Assembly: GCF_030247185.1 (NCBI RefSeq) | Contig: NC_080571.1 | Coordinates: 164,873,047-164,937,046, forward strand | Source of the DNA: Malaya genurostris | Taxonomy: Eukaryota > Arthropoda > Insecta > Diptera > Culicidae | DNA length: 64,000 nt | Reading direction: 5' to 3' | Shown here: in pieces, positions 37,275 to 48,831 of the stretch | Position numbering within the stretch: position 1 is the stretch's first letter | Layout of the letters: each line of letters begins with the position of its first letter | Made by a program: the position numbers and the translations under genes | The notes under the pieces: model-generated | The model's input: the letters and a program-made list of their open reading frames with translations, nothing else | Told to the model about the DNA's origin: nothing | Database searches by the model: none

Positions 37275-38307
37275 TTATTGCTGGGTGTCCCGGATCCGAG
37301 GTTGCGTCAACGAAGGTTGAGGAGTGCCACTGTCTAAAGGGACGGTAAGTGCACCCTTTCCTTGAGAACGTTTTACAGAATTTTCAACAAACTCTCTGAA
37401 CAGAAGTCCATTCGGCCATGTTGAAGCATCTAATGATTGACTCTTCAGACCAGGATCAAGTCCGATTTTAAATGAAATAAATGTCATTTTCGAAACATCT
37501 GCCTCCTTTGGAACTAACCGTACAACATCAATATCATCGGTCACATCCATACAGCGTGAAACGATTTTTTTAACATCCGCAACACTTACTAAAGGTTGAA
37601 ATCCTGACAAATAAAGCCAAAATTTCTGGGGTGACGGAGGGCTGACGATAAAAGGAACAGATAAGTCACTTAAATCAATAGACTTCGTTCCACGTTCTGC
37701 AGTAGCTTGAACAGTTTGCCCATTGTTTCCACGTCGCCGTTTCACACCTAATTTAGGCCATTTGGAAGCATTTGTAAATTCACTAGTAGAACGATCAGAT
37801 GCAATATTTTCAACTTGCTCTCTGGGTGTCTCAATCAAGTTTAGGCCATTTGGAAGCATTTGTAAATTCACTAGTAGAACGATCAGATGCAATATTTTCA
37901 ACTTGCTCTCTGGGTGTCTCAATCAAGTTGAAAAGTTGATTAACTTGAGCAGATAGATCAGTCAGTTGTGTAGGTTGGGGTTGCTTTGATGCCATTAGGT
38001 CCTTGATGTAGGAGAATACACTTCTACCATCAAGTTCTTCCTTACATTTGAAACAAACAAATATAGCCTTTCCTTGCGAGAAAAGATCACGATTTGTGCG
38101 GTTATTGAATCCACAGCACTGCTGGCTGATATGGAAATACGAATCGCAAAAACCACATCGTACTGGTTCCAATTCGTTTATTGGCAAGTGGCATTCTCCG
38201 CATTGTTTTTTCTCCATACTTGCTTTGCTCAAATTCGCTGGTGTTACGCACACGGCAAGGAGAAGTTGGTGATATCGCTCGCACAATTGATATAAACAAA
38301 TGAACAA
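37275..38307 (-). pseudogene. CR1 ORF1 with PHD zinc finger, frameshifted
   Basis: From the start near 38307: a short hydrophobic N-terminus, then CGECHLPINELEPVRCGFCD and FHISQQCCGF with FVCFKCKEE, a Cys4-His-Cys3-like PHD finger, typical of CR1-group ORF1. An 88-bp direct repeat (37752-37839 and 37840-37927) shifts the frame; downstream, the second frame encodes KFWLYLSGFQPLVSVADVKK and VRLVPKEADVSKMTFISFKI, an RRM-like C-terminal region, with stop at 37275. Confidence 0.85.
37752..37927 (-). repeat. 88-bp direct repeat in CR1 ORF1
   Basis: Two consecutive copies beginning tttaggccatttggaagc. 88 is not a multiple of 3, so the repeat itself explains the frame change in ORF1. Confidence 0.9.
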
Positions 38308-38518
38308 CAGATGTTGGTTCCAGTTGATACGTTCAAATCGAGGTGTACTTCAAATGCTGGTCACAAAGTAGCGATTGACGGTTCAGTTTAATATCCAACA
38401 ATAACGATAGAATATAAAATAACAGAGGAAATTCGTGATTTTATCACAACGGTAAAACACTGTACTATTAGGTTGACGTGTTGCCAGTGCTTTATGGGTG
38501 ATACAGGGTGATATGTAG

Positions 38519-38921
38519 TAATATGAGAAAAGCATCATCAAACCACTAGGTGGATTGAAAAAGTTTTTTTTATGCGGATGTATTTCTAATACGCGGATTT
38601 CCAAAGTAACGCAGTTTTTTACGCCGATTTCCGAAGCTACGTTGTTACCTTTTTTATAAATATTAAAAATATATACAGAATTCGCTCAACCTTTAGAAAA
38701 AAATTCCGAAGCTCGGAGGGCCGAGTGTCATACACCAATCGATTCAGCTCGACGAACTGAGCAATTGTCCGTGTGTGTATGTGTGTGGGTCAGTATGTGT
38801 GTTGTCAACTAAGAGGTCGAGATCTCAGAGATGACTGGACCGATTTTGATTTGTCGCAAATGAAAGGTCACCCAGAACGCCAGTTAATGGTTTTGAGATC
38901 GGATGTTTACTTTTTGAGCTA
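38519..38921. repeat. Mosquito dispersed noncoding repeat
   Basis: This has acgcggatttccaaagtaac boxes, ccgagtgtcatacaccaatc and the gatctcagagatgactggac box, matching 54200-54648. Its right end is the copy A/B junction. Confidence 0.75.
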
Positions 38922-39150
38922 TAATATACCACGGTACGACGCCGCTTTGTTTGAGTGATCGCCGCACGGCGATTATTGACACAATTTACAGCACAAAATA
39001 GAAGTATTTACGAAACACTTTCTACTTATCTGTTTAAAGCACAATTAGTCACTTGCTCAGTTAAAAAATTTTCACGAAATGCTACCTCTCTCACACAAAA
39101 ATAATCGCAATTTGACTCAGCACTAAAGACCATGTTCGCCATTCAATACT

Positions 39151-39735
39151 CGGTGAGGGTTATCATGACATCGAGCATGTTGTTTGGATGTGTTTTGAGT
39201 ACTGTGATGCCAGGTCCCAACTCATAGGTTCCCTTTGGGCCCGAGGTATATCACCCTTCGTACCAGTCCGCGACGTCTTGGAAACTCGAAATCTTCCTCA
39301 TATGATTCTCATCTATAACTTCTTGAAAACCATCAATGCCCAAATTTAATGCTCTCCCTATCTCTCTCTCTCGTCTACAGCTCTATCGCACTCTTCTTTA
39401 GGCTGCTGAAAGTATCCAAAAAGGCAACATCAACGTCAGAGCACAACAACAAAGCATTCCAGCAAAGGATAATCTCTCTCGTTACAATCTGAAGAACGTA
39501 AAGATCCAGAAAACTCTAAAAAATTTGTGCCACAAACGAATGATGTATTTTAATTCGAAATCAATCAATCAAAAAATTTGAAAGTCCCATCCTCCTCACA
39601 TTCCTTTACTAACTCTAAAGGAGTATGCCGCCCCCTTAATACGGCGTCCCTTCTTCTCCTATAACAACAAGACAATCAGCCACGTTAAGCTAAAGCAAAT
39701 GAGCCAAATAAAACAAATTTATTATAAAAAAAACT
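39151..39735 (+). pseudogene. I-element ORF2 end and 3' UTR fragment (copy B)
   Basis: This is the counterpart of 24992-25735, without the 98-bp duplication and with a roughly 70-bp deletion near 39412. It ends with the same TTATTATAAAA tail. Confidence 0.85.
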
Positions 39736-39739
39736 GATA

Positions 39740-41010
<1,271 letters not shown>

Positions 41011-41011
<1 letters not shown>

Positions 41012-41020
41012 CCCTCCTTA
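41011..41020 (-). promoter_or_regulatory. Polypurine tract
   Basis: Minus-strand AAGGAGGGA lies directly between the env stop and the 3' LTR, the position of the plus-strand primer in LTR retroelements. Confidence 0.8.
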
Positions 41021-42643
41021 AGCATCAAGCGTTATCGGTTGATTTTTCAAAAGTTCAAATCTCGGTATCGGGATGACTCGTGGTTTTTTACTTTCGGTTT
41101 TATTTCCGGTTGTTGTGACTATTATCTCAGTTGCTGTATCACTTGCCTTTGTTGTTGTAGGTGATTTCGGCAACCCATCGATTTGGAGTTTCGTTCGGTA
41201 TGACTTCCTTCTACAGAGATAAATGGATAAACAAAGAAATGTTAGTGTTAGGAAGCAGAATCCTCCTAGTGTCGCTTCTTTCTGTGTTTGGTGTAATGAT
41301 AGCTGGATTTCGCTGACTTCTTCCAAGTTTTGTATCCTTGTCAAAAGGTTATCTTCAGCTTTGGTTGTTTCTGACTTCGTTTGAAAGCTTTTGCTGTATA
41401 TTGGTATGAAATAGTTGTCTTTGTGTATTAATTCTGGCTTCCCGTGGAAAGTTAGATTGTGTATTTTCACTGTACAGTTTTCAATTTCTATTAATGTTGC
41501 TTCGGTTATTGCTTTGGGTTTACCACATGAGTCTGATACTTCGATTTTGCTATTGGTATCTATTAAGATGATGCCTTCAAAGATTTCTATGATTTTCGGG
41601 AGTTCTTTCGCTCGTGTAACTGAACATTTTGGTGTTTGATGAACAAGAAGATTAAGGATGCATTCGTCTTCAAGTGGAAGGTGATTACTGCAAATATCGC
41701 ATTTTGTTGTTTGCATGTAGACTTGGTTTCTGTGTTTCGCTACCAGTTGAATGTGCGTGTTGATGCGGGTCCCGTTGATATTGAGTGTGTGGAGTTCCAG
41801 CAAATCGTAGAATTTCTCGTCCAGTATAGGGATTTTTATAAGTATGGCTACTTGGTTTCTACTGATTCCTATACTAGCTGTGCAAAAACGAAAAATTTCA
41901 TCTGTGTAATTTATTTTGATATCTTGATCTTTTAGCTTTTTAAAAATAAAATCCTTTTCTTCTAATGAAAGTATGTTTCTGTTAATAAGGTTTAGTTTGG
42001 AGAATTCTATTTGGTCTTCTATGTCATTTATCAGTTGGATTATATCTTCTGTTTTCCAAATAAGGTTTATAAACTCTAAATCTGCTTTAATGCCTTGTGA
42101 TGAATTGAATTCTCTGAATAATTTTGCGTTAATCTTTTTCAAAATTGCTGTAATATTGTTTATTTTGTTCTGAAAAATTTCATTGATTGTTATCTGTTTC
42201 ATCTGATTATTAGCGAGTTTGTTTTCCTGCTCGTTTAATATACCTAAATTTTGCTGAATCATATTCAAGTCGTTATTGTCTGGATTTCCTGAAATATATT
42301 TTATTGCTGTTCCTAAAGCATCGACTAAACCTCGTTTCTGTCTTCTTGGCATAAGGCTGTATAATTTATCTTTGGCTAGTTGTATTTTGGATTCGAGTGT
42401 GTTTTCTAAATGGTCACTAATTTTTACTGCTTTCGCTATTTTCTCGATATAATTGATGTTGTATTCTAGTGTTTCCAGATCAATTTTGTGTATTATCCTA
42501 TTGTATCCTATTTTGATTCTGACTGTCTCGATTTTCGTTGCTAGTAGTCCATTAGTGTTTGTTATCTCTTTATATATGGTGGCGTTTATCATGCTGAGTG
42601 AGATTATTCTGCAAGTAGAAGGACATTTTAGGTGTTTACTCAT
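41018..42643 (-). CDS. env: Errantivirus envelope glycoprotein (Env), intact ORF
   Basis: A 541-codon open frame. A dibasic cleavage motif RRQKR (residues 100-104) is followed by a Gly-rich hydrophobic-leading stretch, the layout of insect errantivirus Env proteins that are related to baculovirus F proteins. A single hydrophobic segment near residues 455-477 (FCFLTLTFLCLSIYLC) followed by basic residues fits a C-terminal transmembrane anchor with a cytoplasmic tail of about 64 residues. No strong signal peptide follows the first Met, so in this family's usual manner the mature start may come from a spliced mRNA with an upstream exon. The ATG overlaps the pol stop by 4 nt (ATGA). Function in this copy is untested. 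Confidence 0.85.
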   Translation of the reverse strand: MSKHLKCPSTCRIISLSMINATIYKEITNTNGLLATKIETVRIKIGYNRIIHKIDLETLEYNINYIEKIAKAVKISDHLENTLESKIQLAKDKLYSLMPRRQKRGLVDALGTAIKYISGNPDNNDLNMIQQNLGILNEQENKLANNQMKQITINEIFQNKINNITAILKKINAKLFREFNSSQGIKADLEFINLIWKTEDIIQLINDIEDQIEFSKLNLINRNILSLEEKDFIFKKLKDQDIKINYTDEIFRFCTASIGISRNQVAILIKIPILDEKFYDLLELHTLNINGTRINTHIQLVAKHRNQVYMQTTKCDICSNHLPLEDECILNLLVHQTPKCSVTRAKELPKIIEIFEGIILIDTNSKIEVSDSCGKPKAITEATLIEIENCTVKIHNLTFHGKPELIHKDNYFIPIYSKSFQTKSETTKAEDNLLTRIQNLEEVSEIQLSLHQTQKEATLGGFCFLTLTFLCLSIYLCRRKSYRTKLQIDGLPKSPTTTKASDTATEIIVTTTGNKTESKKPRVIPIPRFELLKNQPITLDA

Positions 42644-45600
42644 TTTAGACGATTTTTGTGGATTTTAATGTCATTATTGTCTTCAAAGGTAAGTTCATTG
42701 TCTTGTTTAACTTTTACGATTTTATACAGATTCTTATCTTTTGTTAGTCTTTGTGCTATTTTAATATATTTTTCTTCGCCTGGGTCTAATGTTTTAGGTG
42801 GTTGTTTGTGTGCGTTGTTATCCTCGTACTTTGTTCTTCGTTTATCGAGTTCATTTTTAACCTTTGATTGAAGTTTATGAAAATTTTCTGTTATTTCTAA
42901 AGTATTTGTTGTATTTAAAGTGTTAAATATTAAATCGCGCGGTTTAGCCTTAGTAGCTTCATGGAAAGTGTTATTGTAGATATCGATCGCGACGTTAACG
43001 TGTTCTTTGAGAGAGAGATCGTTGAATTGTTGTTTCGTTGATCTAAATATTTCAATAAGTGTGGAATGGAATCTTTCAACTGTACCGTTCGCGTTAGAAT
43101 TGCTGGCGAAATGTATTTCGATTCCTAGATCATTGAGGAATCCGATAAAGTCGATTGATCTGAATGATGGTTCTTGGTCGCTGACTATAGTATTTGGTCT
43201 TCCAAACTGACGTATGTGCTCTGTTATAGCATTTTTCATATCTATTATTGTTCTTGATTGAAGGTGAATTGCGTTTGCAAATTTGGAAAAGGCATCTACT
43301 ATAGTTAGCCACTTTTGACCTTTCAGGAAAAAGACGTCAATGTGGACTCTATCGAACGGTGTCTCGCCGAAAGTGCTTTTTCTAATTAATTTTGGCGGTT
43401 TCCTGTCATATTTTGCTTTTTTGCAAATATCACAGGCACCTATGAAAATTTTGAGCTTTCTTTCGATCTGTGGAAAAAAATATTTTGCTAATATTTGGTG
43501 CTTGTTCTCCTTCGTGCCTCTATGCCCGTAGTTGTGGACTTCTCTGATGATTTCGTCTTGTTGAGTTTCCATTCTTACGTCTTCTAGGAGTATTTCTGAA
43601 ATGAGAATCTTGTAGGTTCTGTTAGTGGAGAAATATTTTTTGTAGGTTTCCTGGGCCTGTTGAATTAGTGAAATTGGCATTCTCATGCAGTTTGTTCCTT
43701 TTACATGAAGAAAATTCTTGAAAATGTTGATCATGTCGTTTTCTGTAAACTCATGTTTTGATATTATGTGCCGGTGGTATTTCGGAAAAACTTGTTCGTA
43801 CGATGTTATGTCTTTGTTGCCTAATTTTAAAATGATTTGATTCCTGAAAAGGTTAATTGGTTTTTCAGTACAGGGTATGAAATAATCATCACTCGTGTCT
43901 GCTGAGTGAACTGTTTCTAGATCATCACATTCACTTGAGGATGGTTCTACTTCTATACTTCTTAGGGAATTAGCGTTTAGAGTCTGATTTTCTGGAACTA
44001 TGTTGATTCTCGAGAGAGCGTCTGCTACGACGTTTTGCCTGCCGGGTTTGTATACAATCTCATAGTCGAACTCTCCTAGGTTAAGCTTCCATCGAACGAT
44101 TTTACTGTTTAAGGAATATGTAAGGGGTTGATGGTCTGTAACTAACTTAAATTTCCTTCCGTAAAGATATGGTCGGAAATGCTTTACCGCCCACACGATT
44201 GCTAGTAATTCTTTTTCGGTGGTACAGTAATTTTCTTCTGTTTTATTTAATGTCCGTGAGGCGTATGCTATTGGTCTATCTTTTCCTATTGTCCCTTGCG
44301 AGAGAACAGCTCCAATCGCATAGTCGCTCGCGTCTGTTGTTAAAATGAATTCCTTACTAAAGTCGGGATATGTTAGTACGGGATCCATGGTTAGTATCTT
44401 TTTGCATTTATGAAAACAGTCGTCGATTTCAGGTGTAATTTTGAATTCTATGTCTTTTCTTAGTAATTTTGTCATTGGTTTTACCACCTTCGCGAAGTCT
44501 TTTATGAACCTCCGGTAGTAACCTAGCGTGCCCAGAAATTGTCTGACTTCTTTTTCACATTTTGGCATCGGCCAGTCTCTAATTATTTTAATTTTATCCG
44601 CGTTAGGCTTCACTCCGTCTTCTGACACCGTGTGTCCTAAAAATTGAACTTCCTTTCTGAAGAACTCACATTTATCCAGCTGTATCTTCAGACCGGCGTC
44701 TTTCAACTTTTTCATTACTAGTATCAAGTCTTTTTGATGCTCTTGCAGTGAGCTAGAGAAAATGATCATGTCGTCCATATAGACGAAACAACACACTCCT
44801 ATTAGTTCTCGCAAAATGCAATCCATTACTCGCTGAAATGTGGCAGGTGCGTTTTTCAGGCCGAAGAGCATTCTGGTAAATTCGTATTTTCCAGAATTCA
44901 CGGAAAACGCTGTTTTTTCGGTATCTGCCTCGGCTAGTTGTATCTGGTGAAATCCTGATACTAAGTCGATTGTTGAAAAATATTGAGCTCTACCCAATTT
45001 GTCGAGTATGTCTGTTATATCCGGAATCGGATATTTGTCATTTACTGTTTTTTCGTTGAGTTTTCGGTAATCGATCACTAAACGAATTTTTTTTTTGTCC
45101 AGATGCATCGGCTTTTTTCGGTACTATCCATACGGGAGAGGTGTATGGTGATATCGACTCTTTGATAATGCCGTCTTTTAGCATCTTCTGTACCTGTCTT
45201 TGTATCTCTCCTTCAAATATCTGAGGATATTTGTAGGATTTTGTATAAATTGGTATATTGTCCGCTGTCTTAATTTCATGTTTAATTTTATGTGTAAATG
45301 TCAATTTTTCAGATTCTGAGTGTAGTATTTCTTTATTTTGATTGATGACGGTTTTTGGCGCTTTCTTTTCTTCGTCGTTTAGATGGTCTTCCCGAAAGTT
45401 ATATTTTTGGTTAATTTCTTGCTTATTTGGCTCTTGGATTACCTGAAATTTGTCTGTTTCAATCTTAATTTCATTTAAATTAATTTCCAACGGAATGTCG
45501 GAATGATTTTGTATTGCTACTATTGCTGTTCTGTTTGTGCTCCGGTAAAGCCCAGGTAATAAAGAAAATTTCCCCAAATTCATTTCGTTTTGTATCCAGA

Positions 45601-45985
45601 AGTCTCCGACTTTTAGTGTCTGTACTGGGACATATTGAAATTTTTGTTCAGTCAAGTTGATTTTATTCTGAGGTGGAAAACGTTTTTGCATTGTCAACTC
45701 CTTTCTTCCGATTTTTATCTTATTTTTAGCTATATCAATCTGTGCTCTGATGTCTCTTAGTGATTCGTAACCTATTAAGCCATCAAAGAACTCGTGAAAT
45801 TTGAAAATGTAAAATTTAAGTTTTTTATTAATTTGGAAAATGTCGAAGGTGGTTGACTTTTCGATTTTATGCGTTCCGTGTATATTTGTTACTTGTATAC
45901 CAGTCTCAGATTTGCAATTTTGAAGGTTAACATGCTCTGGTGAAATATAATTTTTGTTCGCTCCTGTGTCGATCAAAAAATTCAT
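42640..45985 (-). pseudogene. pol: Errantivirus Pol: protease, RT, RNase H, integrase (one frame break)
   Basis: Upstream frame (45985-45038): aspartic protease with FLIDTGANKNYI and a downstream region ending in the first RT codons. Downstream frame (45108-42640, 822 codons): RT with catalytic YMDD, RNase H region with TTDASDYAIGAVLSQG, integrase HHCC zinc motif (HNYGHRG...CDICKK) and the DDE core (VHIDVFFLKGQ, VSDQEPSF, and a Glu in the NANGTVERFHS block). The two frames overlap around an A-run near 45085-45097, where a one-base length change would explain the break. All catalytic residues that I can see are present. A -1 shift from gag is expected in this family. Confidence 0.9.
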
Positions 45986-46035
45986 TTCCCCCTTGCTAGT
46001 AAGTATCGTAATATATGGTATAAAGTTGTTGTTTA

Positions 46036-47080
46036 TTATGTTTCCAGTCCTTTTCCTTCTATTATGTGAAAATTTAACTCGTCTCCTAAGAAAAAGTCGT
46101 CGTCATCTGAATATAAAACTGTTTCATCTAATTGATTAGTATCGTTGTCTATCTCTGCTTCTCCCTCGTGTGCATTCACTTGGTTTGATCTAACCGTTCT
46201 CATGGATACGTCATCGTCAGTAGCTGGTTTTAAATGTCTGAATTTCCCTGATGGACCGGGTTTTTGTGCATTATGTGAATTGGTCGCGTTGTGAATTTGC
46301 GGTGGCTTAGATTTGTTTTGGTAGTTCGGTTTCGAACTCGAACAAGGTGTTTTATTATCGAGTTTCATTCTATGAGCCGCGTTTGCATATTGCACCGTGA
46401 TATTGTATGCCTCCTCGAGAGACTCGGGTCGGTAACTTCTCACGTGCATGGACAAGGTGTCGTTTAGTCCGTCTATGAATCGGGTTACTGACATTAGGCT
46501 TATTAGGTTATTTATAGCTCTGGTTGAGTCTTTATAGTCGTCCATGACAGCTGCGGTACTTTTTATCGCTGTGTCTATGGATTTGACTTTATTATAGAAC
46601 TCACTCAAAGTCTTTTTCCCTTGCCTTACGTAGAAAAGCGATTGAATGTGAGATGTCAGATCTCTTCTGTCGCCATAGGAGTTTAAAAGAGCCTCCTTGA
46701 TCGATTGCCAATCTTTAGGGTTTCCGGCTGCTATTAATACTTCTTTGGCTTCTCCTGTTATTTTATTCTTCACGGCTCTAATGATTTGGTTATAATACGG
46801 TGTTCCCGTATAACTTCCGAATAACTCTAGCGTATTTTCTGTATCTTCGAGCCATGCTTGAGTTTCTTTTTTATTGCCACTGAACGTAGCTAAATTTTTT
46901 TATTGGGTCAGGTGTCCGGTAATTTAAAAACGGATCATCCGCCCTTTCGCGCATTGCACTAATTTGTTGTATTAGTGCGTTTTGGTTTTCTGTGAGGCTG
47001 CGGATTTGCTCCATCAGCTCATCAGCATTAATTTGCTGTGCCATTTCTCTGTTTTTGTCAAAAGTTTTAGCACGGTTCAT
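46036..47080 (-). pseudogene. gag: Errantivirus Gag (one frame break)
   Basis: The start MNRAKTFDKNREMAQQINAD (47080) is a short coiled N-terminal region with ENQNALIQQISAM. It loses frame near 46885-46910 in an A-run and resumes in the frame that is open 46773-46036 (LLNSYGDRRDLTSHIQSLFY, the Gag capsid-like block, and a Ser/Pro/Asn-rich then Asp-rich C-terminus). No CCHC knuckle is seen; errantivirus Gag proteins usually lack one. The break is the kind of single-base slip that long-read consensus errors also give. Confidence 0.85.
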
Positions 47081-47533
47081 AAAATATTTTCTTAGTTGAA
47101 ATCAAAAGAATTTTTTTTGTATGAGGTCGAAGTTTACACTAAGTTTTAGCACTTTCTTGTGTTTCAAATATTCACTTTGAAACACTTGTTAGTATTATCA
47201 CTGTGTTCACTTTTTGTTAATAAGTAATAAAAATTTTTACTACTTACAGAAGAGTACTAATCCTCATCTGGAGTTATTAGTTAGTTAGTTATAGGTGTCG
47301 TCTTGGCTGGTTGGTTTGTAGGTTGTGACTGGGTCCTTCCTTCGTCCTGTGTTGCACAAGCTGTATGATGTTCACTCAACAGCGGCTTTCTGGCCGGTAA
47401 CACAAGTGTTCACTATGAACTTTACTAAAGAAGGTCTTTCGTTGCCCTTAAATTTTTCTATGAAGCTCTTATTTGCACTAAGATTACTTCACTAGTTTCA
47501 CTTAAGTTTTCAACTTAATTCCACTCACTTTGC

Positions 47534-47547
47534 CGTCGACTGCGCCA
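47534..47547 (-). promoter_or_regulatory. Primer-binding site, tRNA-Ser type
   Basis: Minus-strand TGGCGCAGTCG begins at the 5' LTR inner end and is complementary to an acceptor 3' end CGACTGCGCCA, as expected for the serine tRNA used by several insect errantiviruses. That tRNA identity rests on recall of the acceptor sequence. Confidence 0.7.
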
Positions 47548-48533
47548 GTTATAATTCGGGTGGTCCGAGTATGAAAAAAATATAAACTTTATTTAAGGTA
47601 GCGCTTCGCCGTGGTCACGGGAGTTCGCTGCCTATCCCGGGGTTTCACGCACTTTACCCAAAATTGTGAGAAAACGGAAATTCCAAGAACATACGATTCT
47701 AGATAATTAATTTTTCTATCGATTCGTATATAAACTGTGCCTGATAAACGTTTTTATCGAAAGATTTCGTGCGAGTTTTAAAAATAAATGAGTTTTTCCT
47801 TATTCTTTCGCACGCACACAATGTCAACGCATGCATTGGGGTGTGAAAAATGCCACATGCGGTAGACGCTAACAACATTTCTTTTGTTTTCGTTGTCCGT
47901 TCTCTTTGTGTAAACGTTGAATAAAGATGAGTAGAAAATGTAAGTAAGTGTTACTACTTTGTAAAATAATTTCTATTCATGTTTCAGTAGAACCAGAAAT
48001 CAGTAATGATTTTCATCGCTACTAGCTTTGAAGCTTTGTTGAAAACGTAGCACATCCCTACATATGCGAGTTGTTTATAGCGAGAAATGGAAAAAAGAAA
48101 ACAAAAGGTTTAACAAAACTCGCACGAAATCTCGCGAAAGAAAAGCTTTCTAACTAATATTTTTCGCCAAATGCATAGTAAAATCATTTACCTACAATCG
48201 TATGTTTTTGATTTTTCGTGAATCGGGTTAGTATTGGAGAAATTTGCAATTTAGAGTGAAATTTCGGCGACAAAGCAAGAGGAAGCAATGAGTTGTCTCG
48301 CTTCGACTGGACCACGGCGAAGCGCTACCTTAACACAATAAAAAGATTTACAATTGCACAAGACGACTTCTTCACTAGAACTGACAAAACTGGCTCATTC
48401 CAAATGGTTTTGTTTGTCGATCCTGTTGTGTCAGCATTCCTCATCCGGTTGGTTACTGGTAGCTTGATTGGTTTGTTGGGTCATCGATTTGTCCGCGGTG
48501 TACGTGGTATCTTCTGTCCGCGTGTCGGTTATG
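47548..48533 (-). repeat. Errantivirus 5' LTR, truncated and interrupted
   Basis: It matches the 3' LTR from the inner end to the gtgtcggttatga position, then turns into TA repeat, so about 78 bp of outer LTR (start of U3) are missing. The remaining LTR is split at TTAA by a 733-bp insertion. One base difference to the 3' LTR was noticed over about 250 bp. Confidence 0.85.
47593..48333. mobile_element. TTAA-target MITE-like element in 5' LTR
   Basis: The 3' LTR reads tttatttaacacaat with a single TTAA. In the 5' LTR this TTAA is duplicated (47593-47596 and 48330-48333) around 733 bp. The inserted ends are inverted repeats of about 19-20 bp beginning ggtagcgcttcgccgtggt. TTAA duplication is the hallmark of piggyBac-superfamily elements; no transposase is present, so it is nonautonomous. 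A TA duplication with longer TIR would also fit. Confidence 0.8.
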
Positions 48534-48711
<178 letters not shown>

Positions 48712-48831
48712 TTGGTTGTTACCATGAGGACATCATATGCTTCCGCAATTCTGAGATTTTTGTGTAGGGAAAATTCTAAACCTACTTGTATTGTGTAATG
48801 GAGAAAAGGAACTTATATACTAACTTACTAA

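Larger units (their letters stand above)
33886..38495 (-). mobile_element. CR1-clade non-LTR element, near full-length, copy A only
   Basis: Copy B has the unoccupied site (gaaaatataagtaatatgag at about 54196-54215). The element reads leftward: 5' leader, ORF1 with PHD finger (38307-37275), endonuclease, RT, then a 3' UTR ending in three tatacaaa-type short repeats near 33887-33920, as seen at CR1 3' ends. A short target-site duplication around agta is possible but not certain. It was inserted after the segmental duplication, or is polymorphic. Confidence 0.85.

Noticed and set aside
41415..42871. Plus-strand frames opposite env and pol
   Set aside because: Antisense shadows of the errantivirus genes.
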